From: Arthrobacter sp. V1I7
Lineage (GTDB): Bacteria; Actinomycetota; Actinomycetes; Actinomycetales; Micrococcaceae
Direction: 5' to 3'
Length of the DNA stretch: 64,000 nt
NCBI RefSeq assembly: GCF_030817015.1
Contig: NZ_JAUSYS010000001.1
Span: 248,001 to 312,000, forward strand
Shown here: positions 8,786 to 17,820 of the stretch, piece by piece
Layout: every line of letters begins with the position of its first letter
Numbering within the stretch: the stretch's first letter is position 1
Program-made: the position numbers and the translations under genes
The notes under the pieces: generated by a model
Told to the model about the DNA's origin: nothing
Databases searched by the model: none
The model's input: only the letters and a program-made list of their open reading frames with translations

Positions 8786-10525
8786 ATGCTCTGGAAACTG
8801 CTCGTCGAATACCTGCGGCCGCAGCGGCGGCTGCTGCTCGCCGTCGTCGTCTTCCAGCTGGCGCAGTCCATCGCCTCGCTGTACCTGCCCACCCTGAACG
8901 CGGACATCATCGATGAGGGCGTCGCGAAGGGCAACACGGAATACATCCTGGCCACCGGCGGCGTGATGCTGCTGGTCACGCTGCTGCAGATCGCCTGCAC
9001 CATCGCCGCGGTGTACTTCGGTGCCAAGGCCGCGATGGGAATGGGGCGGGACTTGCGCGGATCCATCTTCGGCCGGGTGGTGGAGTTCTCCGAGCAGGAG
9101 GTCACCCGCTTCGGCGCCCCCAGCCTCATCACCCGTTCCACCAACGATGTCCAGCAGGTCCAGCAGCTGGTGCTGATGTCCGCCACCATGATGGTCGCGG
9201 CGCCCATGCTCAGCATCGGCGGGGTGATCATGGCTATCCGGCAGGACGTGCAGCTGTCCTGGCTGATCGCCGTCAGCGTGCCCGTGCTGCTGATCGGGAT
9301 CGCGCTGATCATCAGCCGGATGGTCCCGCTGTTCCGGCTGATGCAGACGCGGATCGATACGGTCAACCGGGTGCTGCGCGAACAGCTCACCGGCATCCGC
9401 GTGGTGCGCGCCTTCGTCCGGGAGGAGCTGGAGACCGCCCGCTTCGGCAAGGCCAACGAGGACGTCACGGACACGGCCCTGCGCGCCGGCCGGCTGATGG
9501 CGCTTGCGTTCCCGGTGGTGATGCTGGTGCTGAACGTCTCCAGCGTGGCGGTGATCTGGTTCGGCGCGTTCCGGATCGAGGACGGCTCCATGCAGGTGGG
9601 CACCCTGGTCGCGTTCCTCAGCTACCTTCTGCAGATCCTGATGTCCGTCATGATGGCCACCTTCATGGCGATCATGATCCCGCGCGCCTCGGTCTCGGCG
9701 GACCGGATCGGCGAGGTCCTCGGCACCGAGTCCAGCGTCCGGCCACCGGAGCACCCGGTCGGCTTTTCCGGCCGCACCGGCCGGGGCGAGCTGGAAATGT
9801 GCGACGTCGGCTTCGCCTACCCGGGTGCCGAGGCCCCGGTCCTGAGCGGGATCAGCCTCACCGCCCGCGCGGGGCAGACGACGGCGATCATCGGCAGCAC
9901 CGGCTCCGGCAAGACCACCCTGGTGAACCTGATGCCGCGGCTTTTCGATGTGACGGCCGGCTCGGTGCGGATCGACGGCGTCGACGTCCGCGAACTGCAC
10001 CCGGACCTGCTCTGGGGGCACATCGGCCTGGTCCCGCAGCGGCCCTACCTGTTCACCGGAACGGTCCGCAGCAACCTGCTCTACGGCAAACCCGACGCGA
10101 GCGAGGACGAACTCTGGCGGGCGCTCGGGATTGCGCAGGCGGAGGACTTTGTCCGGGAGATGGAGGGCGGGCTGGATGCGCCGATCTCGCAGGGCGGAAC
10201 CAACGTCTCCGGCGGGCAGCGGCAGCGGATCGCGATCGCCCGGGCGCTGGTGAAACGGCCCGAGCTCTACATTTTTGACGACTCGTTCTCCTCGCTGGAC
10301 ACGGCCACTGACGCCCGGCTCCGGCAGGCCCTCAAGCAGCACACCGCCGGTGCCACCCTGGTGATCATCGCCCAGCGGGTCTCCAGCATCCTCGACGCCG
10401 AGCAAATCCTGGTGCTCGACGACGGCCGGATCGTCGGGCAGGGTACGCACGGAGAGCTGCTGGAGACGTCGGCGACGTACCAGGAGATTGTGAGTTCCCA
10501 GCTCGCGGCGGAGGAGGCGGCATGA
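8786..10525 (+). CDS. ABC exporter subunit A (membrane domain plus degenerate-site NBD)
   Basis: This is a half-transporter of 579 aa with six helices followed by a nucleotide-binding domain. The Walker A is GSTGSGKTT and the signature is the canonical VSGGQRQR. The Walker B reads LYIFDDSFSSLD, so the catalytic glutamate is replaced by Asp. That is the known pattern of the degenerate site in heterodimeric exporters such as TM287/288. GGGAG lies 6 nt before the ATG. It overlaps subunit B by 4 bp. The substrate (drug, lipid or peptide) cannot be told. Confidence 0.92.
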   Translation: MLWKLLVEYLRPQRRLLLAVVVFQLAQSIASLYLPTLNADIIDEGVAKGNTEYILATGGVMLLVTLLQIACTIAAVYFGAKAAMGMGRDLRGSIFGRVVEFSEQEVTRFGAPSLITRSTNDVQQVQQLVLMSATMMVAAPMLSIGGVIMAIRQDVQLSWLIAVSVPVLLIGIALIISRMVPLFRLMQTRIDTVNRVLREQLTGIRVVRAFVREELETARFGKANEDVTDTALRAGRLMALAFPVVMLVLNVSSVAVIWFGAFRIEDGSMQVGTLVAFLSYLLQILMSVMMATFMAIMIPRASVSADRIGEVLGTESSVRPPEHPVGFSGRTGRGELEMCDVGFAYPGAEAPVLSGISLTARAGQTTAIIGSTGSGKTTLVNLMPRLFDVTAGSVRIDGVDVRELHPDLLWGHIGLVPQRPYLFTGTVRSNLLYGKPDASEDELWRALGIAQAEDFVREMEGGLDAPISQGGTNVSGGQRQRIAIARALVKRPELYIFDDSFSSLDTATDARLRQALKQHTAGATLVIIAQRVSSILDAEQILVLDDGRIVGQGTHGELLETSATYQEIVSSQLAAEEAA

Positions 10526-12549
10526 GGGCGCCGAACCGCACGACGCCGGTGGCGCCGGGCGGCTCCAAGCCCGGCGGGGCGCCCGGTGCGGCGCCCGCCG
10601 TCGTACGGATTCCGCGGCCTGCCGGCGGACCAGGCCGCGGAGGACCCTTCGCCGGGATGAACATCCCCGCGGAGAAGGCGATGAACTTCGGGCCCTCGGC
10701 CAAGCGGCTGCTGGGCCAGCTGCGTCCGGAGCGGCTGTGGCTGGTGCTGGTCCTGGTGCTCGCCGTCGTGAGTGTGGCGTTCTCGGTGATCGGGCCGCGG
10801 CTGCTCGGCGAGGGCACCAACCTGATCTTCGCCGGCGTCGTGTCCAAGGAGCTGCCGCCCGGGGTGGGCAAGGCGGAGCTGCTTGCGCAGCTGCGCGCGG
10901 CGGGGGAGAACCAAAAGGCGGAGATGCTCAGCGCGATGGCGCTGACGCCCGGGACCGGGATCGACTTCACCGCACTGTCCGCCGTGCTGCTCTGGGCGCT
11001 GGCGCTGTATGTGCTGGCCTCCGCGTTCGGCTGGGTGCAGGCGTACGTGCTCAACGGCGTCGTGCAGCGCACCGTGTACCGGCTGCGGGAGCGGATCGAG
11101 GCGAAGATCAACCGACTGCCGCTGCGCTACTTCGACTCGATCCAGCGCGGCGAGCTGCTCAGCCGGGTGACGAACGACGTCGACAACATCTCGCAGAGCC
11201 TGCAACAGTCGCTCAGCCAGGCGGTGACCTCGCTGCTGACCGTCGCGGGGGTGCTGCTGATGATGGTTCTCCTCTCGCCCACGCTGGCGCTGATTGCGCT
11301 GGTGACCATTCCGCTGACGCTCGTGACCACGGCCATGATCGCCAAGCGCTCGCAGAAGCTGTTCGTGGCGCTGTGGAAGCACACCGGGGAGCTGAACGGG
11401 CAGATCGAGGAGACCTACACCGGGCATGCGCTGGTGAAGGTCTTCGGCCGGCAGCGGGAGGTGGAGGAGCGGTTCCGGCAGAAGAACGCCGAGCTGTACC
11501 AGGCCAGTTTCGGCGCGCAGTTCATTTCCGGGCTGATCATGCCGGCCATGACGTTCATCGGGAACCTGGTCTATGTGGGCATCGCGGTGGTGGGCGGGCT
11601 GCAGGTGGCAACAGGTGCGATGCAGCTGGGGGATGTGCAGGCGTTCATCCAGTACTCGCGGCAGTTCACCCAGCCGCTGGCCCAGCTCGGGGCGATGGCG
11701 AACCTGCTGCAGTCCGGGGTGGCGTCGGCGGAGCGGGTGTTCGAGCTGCTGGACACCGATGAGCAGTCGCCGGATCCTGAGCCTGGTGTTGCTCCTGCCG
11801 GTGGGCGGGGGCGGCTGGTGTTCGAGGACGTGTCGTTCTCGTATTCGCCGGACAAGCCGCTGATTTCGGACCTGAGCCTGGTGGCCGAACCGGGGCAGAC
11901 GGTGGCGATCGTGGGTCCCACCGGGGCGGGCAAGACCACGCTCGTGAACCTGATGATGCGCTTCTACGAGATCGACGCCGGCCGGATCACGCTCGACGGC
12001 GTGGACGTCACCGCGATGACCCGCAACGAGCTGCGCTCGCGGATGGGCATGGTGCTGCAGGACACGTGGCTGTTCGGCGGCAGCATCCGCGACAACATCG
12101 CCTACGGCATGCCCTCGGCATCCGAGGACGAGATCCTGGAGGCCGCCCGGGCGACGCACGTGGACCGGTTCGTCAGGTCTCTGCCGGAGGGCTACGACAC
12201 CGTGCTCGACGACGAGGGCGGCAACGTGTCCGCCGGCGAGAAGCAGCTCCTGACCATTGCCCGGGCGTTCCTGGCCCGGCCGTCTGTGCTGATCTTGGAC
12301 GAGGCGACGAGTTCGGTGGACACCCGGACGGAGGTGCTGGTGCAGAAAGCGATGAGCGCGCTGCGCTCCGACCGGACCAGCTTCGTGATCGCGCACCGGC
12401 TCTCCACCATCCGCGACGCCGACCTCATCCTGGTGATGGAGGCCGGCCAGATCGTGGAGCAGGGGACGCATGCGGAGTTGCTGGCTGCGGGCGGGGCGTA
12501 CGCGGCGCTGTACGCGGCGCAGTTCGCGGCTCCGGTTGCGGAGGTATAG
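10522..12549 (+). CDS. ABC exporter subunit B (catalytic Walker B, degenerate signature)
   Basis: This partner half-transporter has 675 aa. It begins with a Pro/Gly-rich cytoplasmic tail of about 45 residues. It carries an extra insertion (about residues 110-150) between the first two helices, as seen in actinobacterial heterodimeric exporters. Walker A is GPTGAGKTT and Walker B is VLILDEATSSVD with the catalytic Glu. The signature is SAGEKQ instead of SGGQ. Together with subunit A this gives one competent and one degenerate ATP site. Confidence 0.92.
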   Translation: MRAPNRTTPVAPGGSKPGGAPGAAPAVVRIPRPAGGPGRGGPFAGMNIPAEKAMNFGPSAKRLLGQLRPERLWLVLVLVLAVVSVAFSVIGPRLLGEGTNLIFAGVVSKELPPGVGKAELLAQLRAAGENQKAEMLSAMALTPGTGIDFTALSAVLLWALALYVLASAFGWVQAYVLNGVVQRTVYRLRERIEAKINRLPLRYFDSIQRGELLSRVTNDVDNISQSLQQSLSQAVTSLLTVAGVLLMMVLLSPTLALIALVTIPLTLVTTAMIAKRSQKLFVALWKHTGELNGQIEETYTGHALVKVFGRQREVEERFRQKNAELYQASFGAQFISGLIMPAMTFIGNLVYVGIAVVGGLQVATGAMQLGDVQAFIQYSRQFTQPLAQLGAMANLLQSGVASAERVFELLDTDEQSPDPEPGVAPAGGRGRLVFEDVSFSYSPDKPLISDLSLVAEPGQTVAIVGPTGAGKTTLVNLMMRFYEIDAGRITLDGVDVTAMTRNELRSRMGMVLQDTWLFGGSIRDNIAYGMPSASEDEILEAARATHVDRFVRSLPEGYDTVLDDEGGNVSAGEKQLLTIARAFLARPSVLILDEATSSVDTRTEVLVQKAMSALRSDRTSFVIAHRLSTIRDADLILVMEAGQIVEQGTHAELLAAGGAYAALYAAQFAAPVAEV

Positions 12550-12557
12550 CGGGAATC

Positions 12558-13060
12558 TTAGGTCATAGGTTCTGATCGAATCAGTCTGTCGGCTTGGCTG
12601 AGGTCTAGTACGATCCCTTCCGAGATTTGATCACGGATCGACTGCGGGACGTCGTTGTCAACGGCAATTATTTGCAATCTACCCTCGTATTCATCCGACA
12701 CGTCGATGAGTAACTCGTACATATCCCTAACTCGATCGTGGTCGAAACCGTCTCTGCCTGCATTAGCAGAAATTCCGTCCAGAACGAGAAGCCCAGGCAG
12801 CGGCAAGCTGCGGTCGATCGCTACCGTGTGGTGCGCGAGCGCATGGGCGACGTTCATGAGCGTTTTCAGTCCCTGGCTGGAGAGCTCATCGAATGATCGC
12901 CCGCTTATTTCTGGTAAGAAAGTGCTTCGATTCAATCTGACGCTGAGAAGGTCGCCTAGTTGTGGAATGTGCAATCTTTCCAAATACTCCAGCGTTCTTC
13001 TTTCCAAGGCCTCCAGGTTTTGATCCGCATGGCTATGACTTATCTGTCGCCGTTCGATGG
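12558..13060 (-). pseudogene. C-terminal fragment of an SMC/AAA-type ATPase
   Basis: The frame reads as the last part of a large coiled-coil ATPase. It has a signature-like RSFDELSSQGLKTLMNVA, then a Walker B-like LPGLLVLDGIS, then a final QIIAVDNDVP strand. Homology begins without a start codon, about where the IS256 transposase relic ends (near 13060). The 5' part of the gene has therefore been lost, apparently by IS-linked deletion. The family was not identified; defence-type ATPases are one possibility. Confidence 0.6.
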
Positions 13061-13191
13061 CACGGCGTCCGCCTCGGCACTCATGAGCGCATTGATAAAC
13101 GTGGTCAGCATCGAGGCATCAGGTCAGGGCTGGCCTGCTCGAGTTGTTCGGGCAGGAAGCGGGCAGGGTCGATATCTTGGGGTGCGGTCAT
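13061..13191 (-). pseudogene. IS256-family transposase, 5' remnant with frameshift
   Basis: The first residues MTAPQDIDPARFLPEQLEQ match the conserved N-terminus of actinobacterial IS256 transposases. The frame stops after 28 residues (13105). The continuation (MLTTFINALMSAEADAV) is in another frame, so a small indel occurred. A ribosome site AAGGAG precedes the ATG. The remainder of the transposase is missing, and the relic runs directly into the ATPase fragment. Confidence 0.75.
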
Positions 13192-13372
13192 CGCGTGAAA
13201 TCTCCTTGTGAACAGACTTTGTAGGTCGTTTCAAGAATCACGCGATGGCCGCCTCACATTCGGGAGCAACACGCCCAAGCCGGGCCGTTACACCACGCTA
13301 ATGGGCACTACTGGAACCCGATGGAGGCCGCACCCGTTCTGCAGGTGGCGAATATGCACGCGGGGGTGCAGC

Positions 13373-14077
13373 ATGTGCCTCATGGATGTTGCAGCAAATA
13401 GGCGCCAAGAAGCGGGCCACGTGGTCCTGCTGGGCGATTCCATCTTCGACAACGGCGCCTACGTTAACGGTGGCCCGGACCTTATCAGCCAGCTGCGGCA
13501 AGAGCTGCCGGGCTGGAAATGCTCCCTCCTTGCGGTGGACGGGGACATCATCGCCGGCGTCGCCCGCCAGCTTGGCGAACTCCCCGGGGACGCTACCCAC
13601 CTGGTGGTGAGCGCGGGCGGAAACGACGCACTCGGCTATGCGCCCTTACTGCAGGAGCATCCCGCCTCTGTGGCCGAGGCACTGCTTCTGCTTGGCGCGG
13701 CGAGGGACAGGTTCGACGCCGATTACCTGGGCATGCTGCCTGCCGTCCTGGCACATGGTCTGCCCACGGCCGTATGCACCATCTACGACACTCCCCCCTC
13801 AGAGCCCAACCAGAAGGTCATCAAGGCAGCGCTGTCCCTCTTCAATGATTCCATTACGAGGGCAGCGTTTTCCCGCGGAACACCCCTGATCGACCTCCGG
13901 CTGATCTGTAGTGAAGACGGGGACTACGCGAATCCAATCGAGCCTTCGTCCCAAGGCGGACGTAAGATTGCGCAGGCCATCGCTACCCTGGTCCGTACCG
14001 AGCGTCCTGGCCCTCATTCGGTTGTTGTCGCCGGGGCTCCGCAAGAATCTGCTGCTCCGCCAGATCCAGCCAGGTAA
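13373..14077 (+). CDS. SGNH/GDSL-type hydrolase
   Basis: This protein has about 234 aa and probably acts as an esterase or lipase-like hydrolase. Block I is LLGDSIFDNGAYV with the nucleophile Ser. Block III is VVSAGGNDALG with the oxyanion Asn. A C-terminal segment NPIEPSSQGGRKIA corresponds to block V, although the usual DxxH is weakly conserved (His replaced). I chose ATG at 13373, preceded by GGGGGTG. The sequence upstream back to 13192 looks like the outer end of the IS256 relic. Confidence 0.75.
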   Translation: MCLMDVAANRRQEAGHVVLLGDSIFDNGAYVNGGPDLISQLRQELPGWKCSLLAVDGDIIAGVARQLGELPGDATHLVVSAGGNDALGYAPLLQEHPASVAEALLLLGAARDRFDADYLGMLPAVLAHGLPTAVCTIYDTPPSEPNQKVIKAALSLFNDSITRAAFSRGTPLIDLRLICSEDGDYANPIEPSSQGGRKIAQAIATLVRTERPGPHSVVVAGAPQESAAPPDPAR

Positions 14078-14474
14078 CCAGCGCTCTTGCCGTCAGTGCA
14101 TCAGTGCGGACGCAGGCTTCGGGTGTGATTAGTCCTATGAGACACGGATACTACGGCCTTGCCTAACGTCGGCTATGGGTCGATTGACTTCATCCCGCAC
14201 GTCTTCCGGGTTGAACCGCAATGAGGTCTCCTGGCGGATCCCGGACCCCAATCTGCTCTGATCGAATTCCTGCCGCCCGGCGAATAACTTGCGTCCTGGA
14301 GTTTTGGCCTGCTCCCTTTTACTCGACGGGACCTCTTGTCCTCTCCTGCCGCCCCTGGATCATCGGAGGGTGCTGAATTCGCCAGTATGTTGCCCTTTTG
14401 TTCCTATAACGTGGGTATCCAGAAGCGCTTTCGGTGCCTCCTCCGCATTTATCTCGAACTCGGCCGTGATGTAC
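14078..14474. other. Intergenic, no gene seen
   Basis: About 400 bp with no reading frame that resembles a protein and no clear hairpin. It leads into a decayed SDR gene and may be decayed coding DNA. Confidence 0.4.
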
Positions 14475-14710
14475 AGGCCCAGAGGCCTGCGCTTCAGCGC
14501 CGTGGCGCCTGGCGCCACCATCACCAACATCGTGGCCAACTGGGGATCCCAGCTCGCGGCCGAACGCCTCGGCCCGCTGATGCAAGCCACGTCCCGACGC
14601 CCGCCACCGCCGCGCAGCTCGCCGCGTCCATCACCTTCCTGCTCATTGACGACGGCACCAACGTCAACGGCGCCATCCTCGCCTCCGACGGCGGCTGGTC
14701 GGCGCTGTAG
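14475..14710 (+). pseudogene. Short-chain dehydrogenase, 3' remnant with frameshift
   Basis: The C-terminal half of an SDR is readable: LRFSAVAPGATITNI (the post-YxxxK PG motif region), then a frame change near 14588. It continues as a typical SDR tail (AAQLAASITFLLIDDGTNVNG and DGGWSAL) to the stop at 14708-14710. The NAD-binding and catalytic parts are absent, so it is non-functional. Confidence 0.75.
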
Positions 14711-14884
14711 GTTCTGCTACCTTCCCAGAAGCTCGGCCAACGGCGCGGAGCTTCTTTTCGGGCCAGACGAGGAAACTAGGGGCCGGCGAGCCTTATAGTC
14801 CTGCCCCGGATGGAATCCGGTGCCCGTCGATCAGCACGTCTGAACGCAAACGCACCCGCCACTCAAGAACCTACATTGTCGGCA

Positions 14885-15904
14885 TCACTGGTTGACTGCG
14901 GGGGCAGACGGTACATGGACTGACTGGCACGATTGGCGTTCGATCAGCTTGACAGGAATGACATTCTTCCGCCGGAACCTCTTGGTGGGCGCTGCAATCC
15001 GGGCGAGGATGCGTTCGGCAGCGACTCGTCCAACGTAACGGGGGTTCTGATCGATGACTGACACCGAGGGCTGGAGGACATCCGCCATGGGGAAGTCGCC
15101 AAAGCTGATCAGCGCAATATCAGTTCTGTTCAAGGCCTGAAGGGCCGGGAAAACGCCGGTTGAGAACCGCGCGTTGGACGAAAAGATGGCGGTGGGCGCA
15201 TCAGGCAGCGCTAGCAGGGTCTTGCAGACATGGGCGGCAGCATCCGCGTCGCGCGAACCGAGCGCAATCAGCCCTTCGTCGCTTTTCAAACCAGCGTCGG
15301 CGAGGGCGGCGAGATACCCCTCCAACCGCAGCTTCGTGGTGGGGACGTCAGTTGAGTCTCCGACGATGGCGATGCGGCGGTGCCCGTGGGCGATGAGGTG
15401 CTGCGTCGCTTCAAATGCTCCGCCGAAGTCGTCTTCGACGAAGTAGTCCGCGTTGAGTTTGGTGGGTATGCGGTCGATGAACACGATGGGGAAGCTGTCC
15501 TGCCAGCGTGCGAGGTAGGACTGGTCGGCGGCGATCGGGGCGATAATGAGGCCGTCGATCTGGCGGCGGACCGTCGTTTCAATAATGCTTTGCTCCAGGG
15601 GCGGGTTGTCTCCGAGGCTGGTAACGACTATGGCCATGTCGTGTTCACGTGCCGCCAGCTCGATCCCCTTCGTGACGGCAGCGAAGAAGGGATCGGCAAC
15701 GTCGGGCACGGCGATGCCGATGACGGCTGACTTGCCCTCGCGGAAGGTGCGGGCGAGCATGTTCGGCACGTACCTGAGTTCGCGCATGGCCGACTGAACG
15801 CGCTCCCGCGTGTCTTCCGTGACGTGCGGGTCGTCATTGAAGACCCTGGACACGGTCTTGGCGCTCACCCCGGCTCGCGTGGCCACATCCTGCATGGTCG
15901 TCAC
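14885..15904 (-). CDS. LacI-family transcriptional regulator of the carbohydrate operon
   Basis: This 339-aa repressor has the helix-turn-helix MQDVATRAGVSAKTVSRVFN and a sugar-binding domain. The start is GTG at 15904 with AAGGAG at 7 nt spacing. It is divergent from the kinase-ABC-dehydrogenase-aldolase operon. Three matching palindromes lie in the shared intergenic region and are probably its operators. Confidence 0.93.
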   Translation of the reverse strand: MTTMQDVATRAGVSAKTVSRVFNDDPHVTEDTRERVQSAMRELRYVPNMLARTFREGKSAVIGIAVPDVADPFFAAVTKGIELAAREHDMAIVVTSLGDNPPLEQSIIETTVRRQIDGLIIAPIAADQSYLARWQDSFPIVFIDRIPTKLNADYFVEDDFGGAFEATQHLIAHGHRRIAIVGDSTDVPTTKLRLEGYLAALADAGLKSDEGLIALGSRDADAAAHVCKTLLALPDAPTAIFSSNARFSTGVFPALQALNRTDIALISFGDFPMADVLQPSVSVIDQNPRYVGRVAAERILARIAAPTKRFRRKNVIPVKLIERQSCQSVHVPSAPAVNQ

Positions 15905-15981
15905 GGTTCGGCTCCTTCATTGTTTTCTGGGCACACCTACAGGTGGGGCTGTCCAAAACGGAACACCACCAACACTGAGTA

Positions 15982-15995
15982 TGTCATCGGTGACA
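15982..15995. promoter_or_regulatory. LacI operator copy 1
   Basis: TGTCATCGGTGACA, one mismatch from a perfect palindrome. It lies 78 bp upstream of the lacI start and is likely autoregulatory. Confidence 0.7.
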
Positions 15996-16046
15996 ATCTG
16001 CTGCCTCCCCATCCTGCCTGATGTTCAGGGTAACTTCAAGCAACTC

Positions 16047-16062
16047 ATGTCATCGATGACAT
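16047..16062. promoter_or_regulatory. LacI operator copy 2 (perfect palindrome)
   Basis: ATGTCATCGATGACAT is a perfect 16-bp palindrome with the central CG expected of LacI-family sites. It shares the TGTCATCG half-site with copies 1 and 3. Confidence 0.8.
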
Positions 16063-16080
16063 AAGTTTTCGGATATTCCT

Positions 16081-16094
16081 TGACATCGATGACA
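16081..16094. promoter_or_regulatory. LacI operator copy 3
   Basis: TGACATCGATGACA differs from copy 2 at one position. Its centre is 33 bp from that of copy 2, about three helical turns, so two repressors could bind on the same DNA face. Confidence 0.75.
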
Positions 16095-16252
16095 TGGGCC
16101 CTCTAAATTTTTTGTAAGGCAGATCACGGCGAGTCCTCGAAGCCTTAGGTTCGAGCCCCGCGATCAAGACGTACCGGTTAGTTTCAGACAACGCTTCAAA
16201 GGTGTAGCAGCAGAGCTTCTTCACCGTGGCATGACCAACGGAGGAGACAGTG

Positions 16253-17059
16253 ATGAACACCGCTGAAGATCGGAGCTCGGCACCCTTCCGGGGGCCTGAG
16301 CGGCTGGCTTGCTCGCTAGATGATCTAGTGGAGCGGGCCGGCGCCCTTGCTGTTGCTGGAAGCCGGCGCATCCTGGGAATAGCTGGTGCGCCTGGTGCCG
16401 GAAAGTCCACGGTGGCGCAGGCTATCGCCGATGCCTTGGATGGCCAGGCTGCCCGGGTCGGAATGGATGCTTTCCACCTGGCCAACGAAGTCCTTGCGGC
16501 TCACGGCTCGCGGGACCGTAAAGGCGCTCCGGACACGTTCGATCCGTGGGGATATGCCAACCTGCTGCGCCGGCTCAAGACGAACGATGAACCGGTTGTT
16601 TATGCCCCGATGTTCGATCGCAGCCTTGAGGAATCCATCGGCAGCGCGGTTCCGGTGGAGCGCGACGTACCGCTGGTCATCACCGAGGGAAATTATCTCC
16701 TTCTGGACGCCGAAGGCTGGCGGGAATGCAGGGAACAGATCGACGAGGTCTGGTTCCTGGATATCAGCGACGGCGAGCGGCAGCTCCGGCTCCTGAGGCG
16801 GCACGAAGCTTTCGGCAAGTTGCCCGAGGAGGCAGAGGCATGGGCGCTGGGCAGCGACCAACGCAATGCCGATGTTGTTGCCTCGACCCGGGAACGGGCC
16901 GATCTGATCATCGACCTGCGGTATGCCCAAAGCCGTGAGACCTTCGCCCAGCCTTCAACGAAGAGGAAGACAGAAGTGACAACACAACGAAGTGTCTCCG
17001 GCTGCTCGGCCGGAGCCTCTGCAATCGTCCCGTACCAGCTGACAGGTCTTACATCATGA
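16253..17059 (+). CDS. P-loop carbohydrate/nucleoside kinase, FrcK-like
   Basis: This kinase belongs to the uridine kinase/pantothenate kinase superfamily. Walker A is GAPGAGKST, followed by VGMDAFHL and VITEGNYLLLD, both typical of this group. Members encoded with Frc-type sugar importers are thought to phosphorylate the imported sugar. The start is ATG 16253 (GGAGGAG upstream; GTG at 16250 is possible). The last 45 or so residues are Ser/Thr-rich and exceed the usual length, so the reading frame may have been extended. It overlaps the ATPase gene by 4 bp. Confidence 0.85.
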   Translation: MNTAEDRSSAPFRGPERLACSLDDLVERAGALAVAGSRRILGIAGAPGAGKSTVAQAIADALDGQAARVGMDAFHLANEVLAAHGSRDRKGAPDTFDPWGYANLLRRLKTNDEPVVYAPMFDRSLEESIGSAVPVERDVPLVITEGNYLLLDAEGWRECREQIDEVWFLDISDGERQLRLLRRHEAFGKLPEEAEAWALGSDQRNADVVASTRERADLIIDLRYAQSRETFAQPSTKRKTEVTTQRSVSGCSAGASAIVPYQLTGLTS

Positions 17060-17820
17060 CAACAATCCCGGTTCTGGAAGCCCGCGGCCTGACCCGCAGC
17101 TTCGGCAACGTACGCGCCTTGGATGGCGTCGACTTCGACGTCCACGCAGGCGAAGTGGTTGCGCTCATCGGCGACAACGGCGCCGGAAAATCGACCCTCG
17201 TGAAGGCACTGTCCGGAAACCTTGCACTGGACTCCGGCAAGATCCTGTTTGCCGGCGGTGAGGTCGAACTTGGTTCCCCGAGCCAGGCCAGCAGCCTGGG
17301 CATCGAAACCGTCTATCAGGACCTGGCCCTGGCGCCACACCTGAATGCGGCCCAAAACATGTTTCTGGGCCGCGAAATCCCCAAGCCCGGCTTTCAAGGG
17401 CGGCTCGGATTCATGGACAACAAGGCGATGCGCGCCAAGTCACAGGAAGCCTTCGATGAACTTGGCGCCACGGTTCGAAGCCTCTCCGACCCCGTCGGCA
17501 GCATGTCGGGCGGCCAGAAGCAGGCGATCGCCATTGCGCGGGCCGTTGCCTGGGCCAAGGGCGTCATCTTCCTAGACGAACCGACAGCCGCTCTTGGCGT
17601 GGTGCAGACCAGGAACGTGCTCGAGACAATTCGCAGGGTCCGTGACAAAGGCGTGGGCGTCGTGTTCATCAGCCACTCGATGCCGCACGTCATCGACGTA
17701 GCCGACCGCGTCCAGGTGCTCCGGCTCGGACGCCGCGTGGCCACCTACGAAGCAAAGAAAACATCTGTGGAAGAACTAGTCGGCGCAATGACCGGCGCAC
17801 TTGATGGAGCACACTCATGA
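17056..17820 (+). CDS. Sugar ABC transporter ATP-binding protein, single-NBD FrcA-like
   Basis: This 254-aa ATPase energises the importer. Walker A is GDNGAGKST, the signature MSGGQKQA and Walker B VIFLDEPTAAL. It has only one nucleotide-binding domain, unlike the double-domain RbsA type, matching the FrcA family. It overlaps the kinase upstream and the permease downstream by 4 bp each. Confidence 0.93.
   Translation: MTTIPVLEARGLTRSFGNVRALDGVDFDVHAGEVVALIGDNGAGKSTLVKALSGNLALDSGKILFAGGEVELGSPSQASSLGIETVYQDLALAPHLNAAQNMFLGREIPKPGFQGRLGFMDNKAMRAKSQEAFDELGATVRSLSDPVGSMSGGQKQAIAIARAVAWAKGVIFLDEPTAALGVVQTRNVLETIRRVRDKGVGVVFISHSMPHVIDVADRVQVLRLGRRVATYEAKKTSVEELVGAMTGALDGAHS

Noticed and set aside
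8699-12471. Very long minus-strand open frames (583 and 734 codons) opposite the ABC exporter genes
   Set aside because: Their translations are His/Asp/Arg-rich low-complexity shadows of GC-rich codons; the plus-strand genes have all ABC motifs.
16119-16175. Possible tRNA 3' end with a TTCGAGCC-like T loop
   Set aside because: The flanking bases do not form a 5-bp T stem or an acceptor stem, and no anticodon arm is visible upstream.
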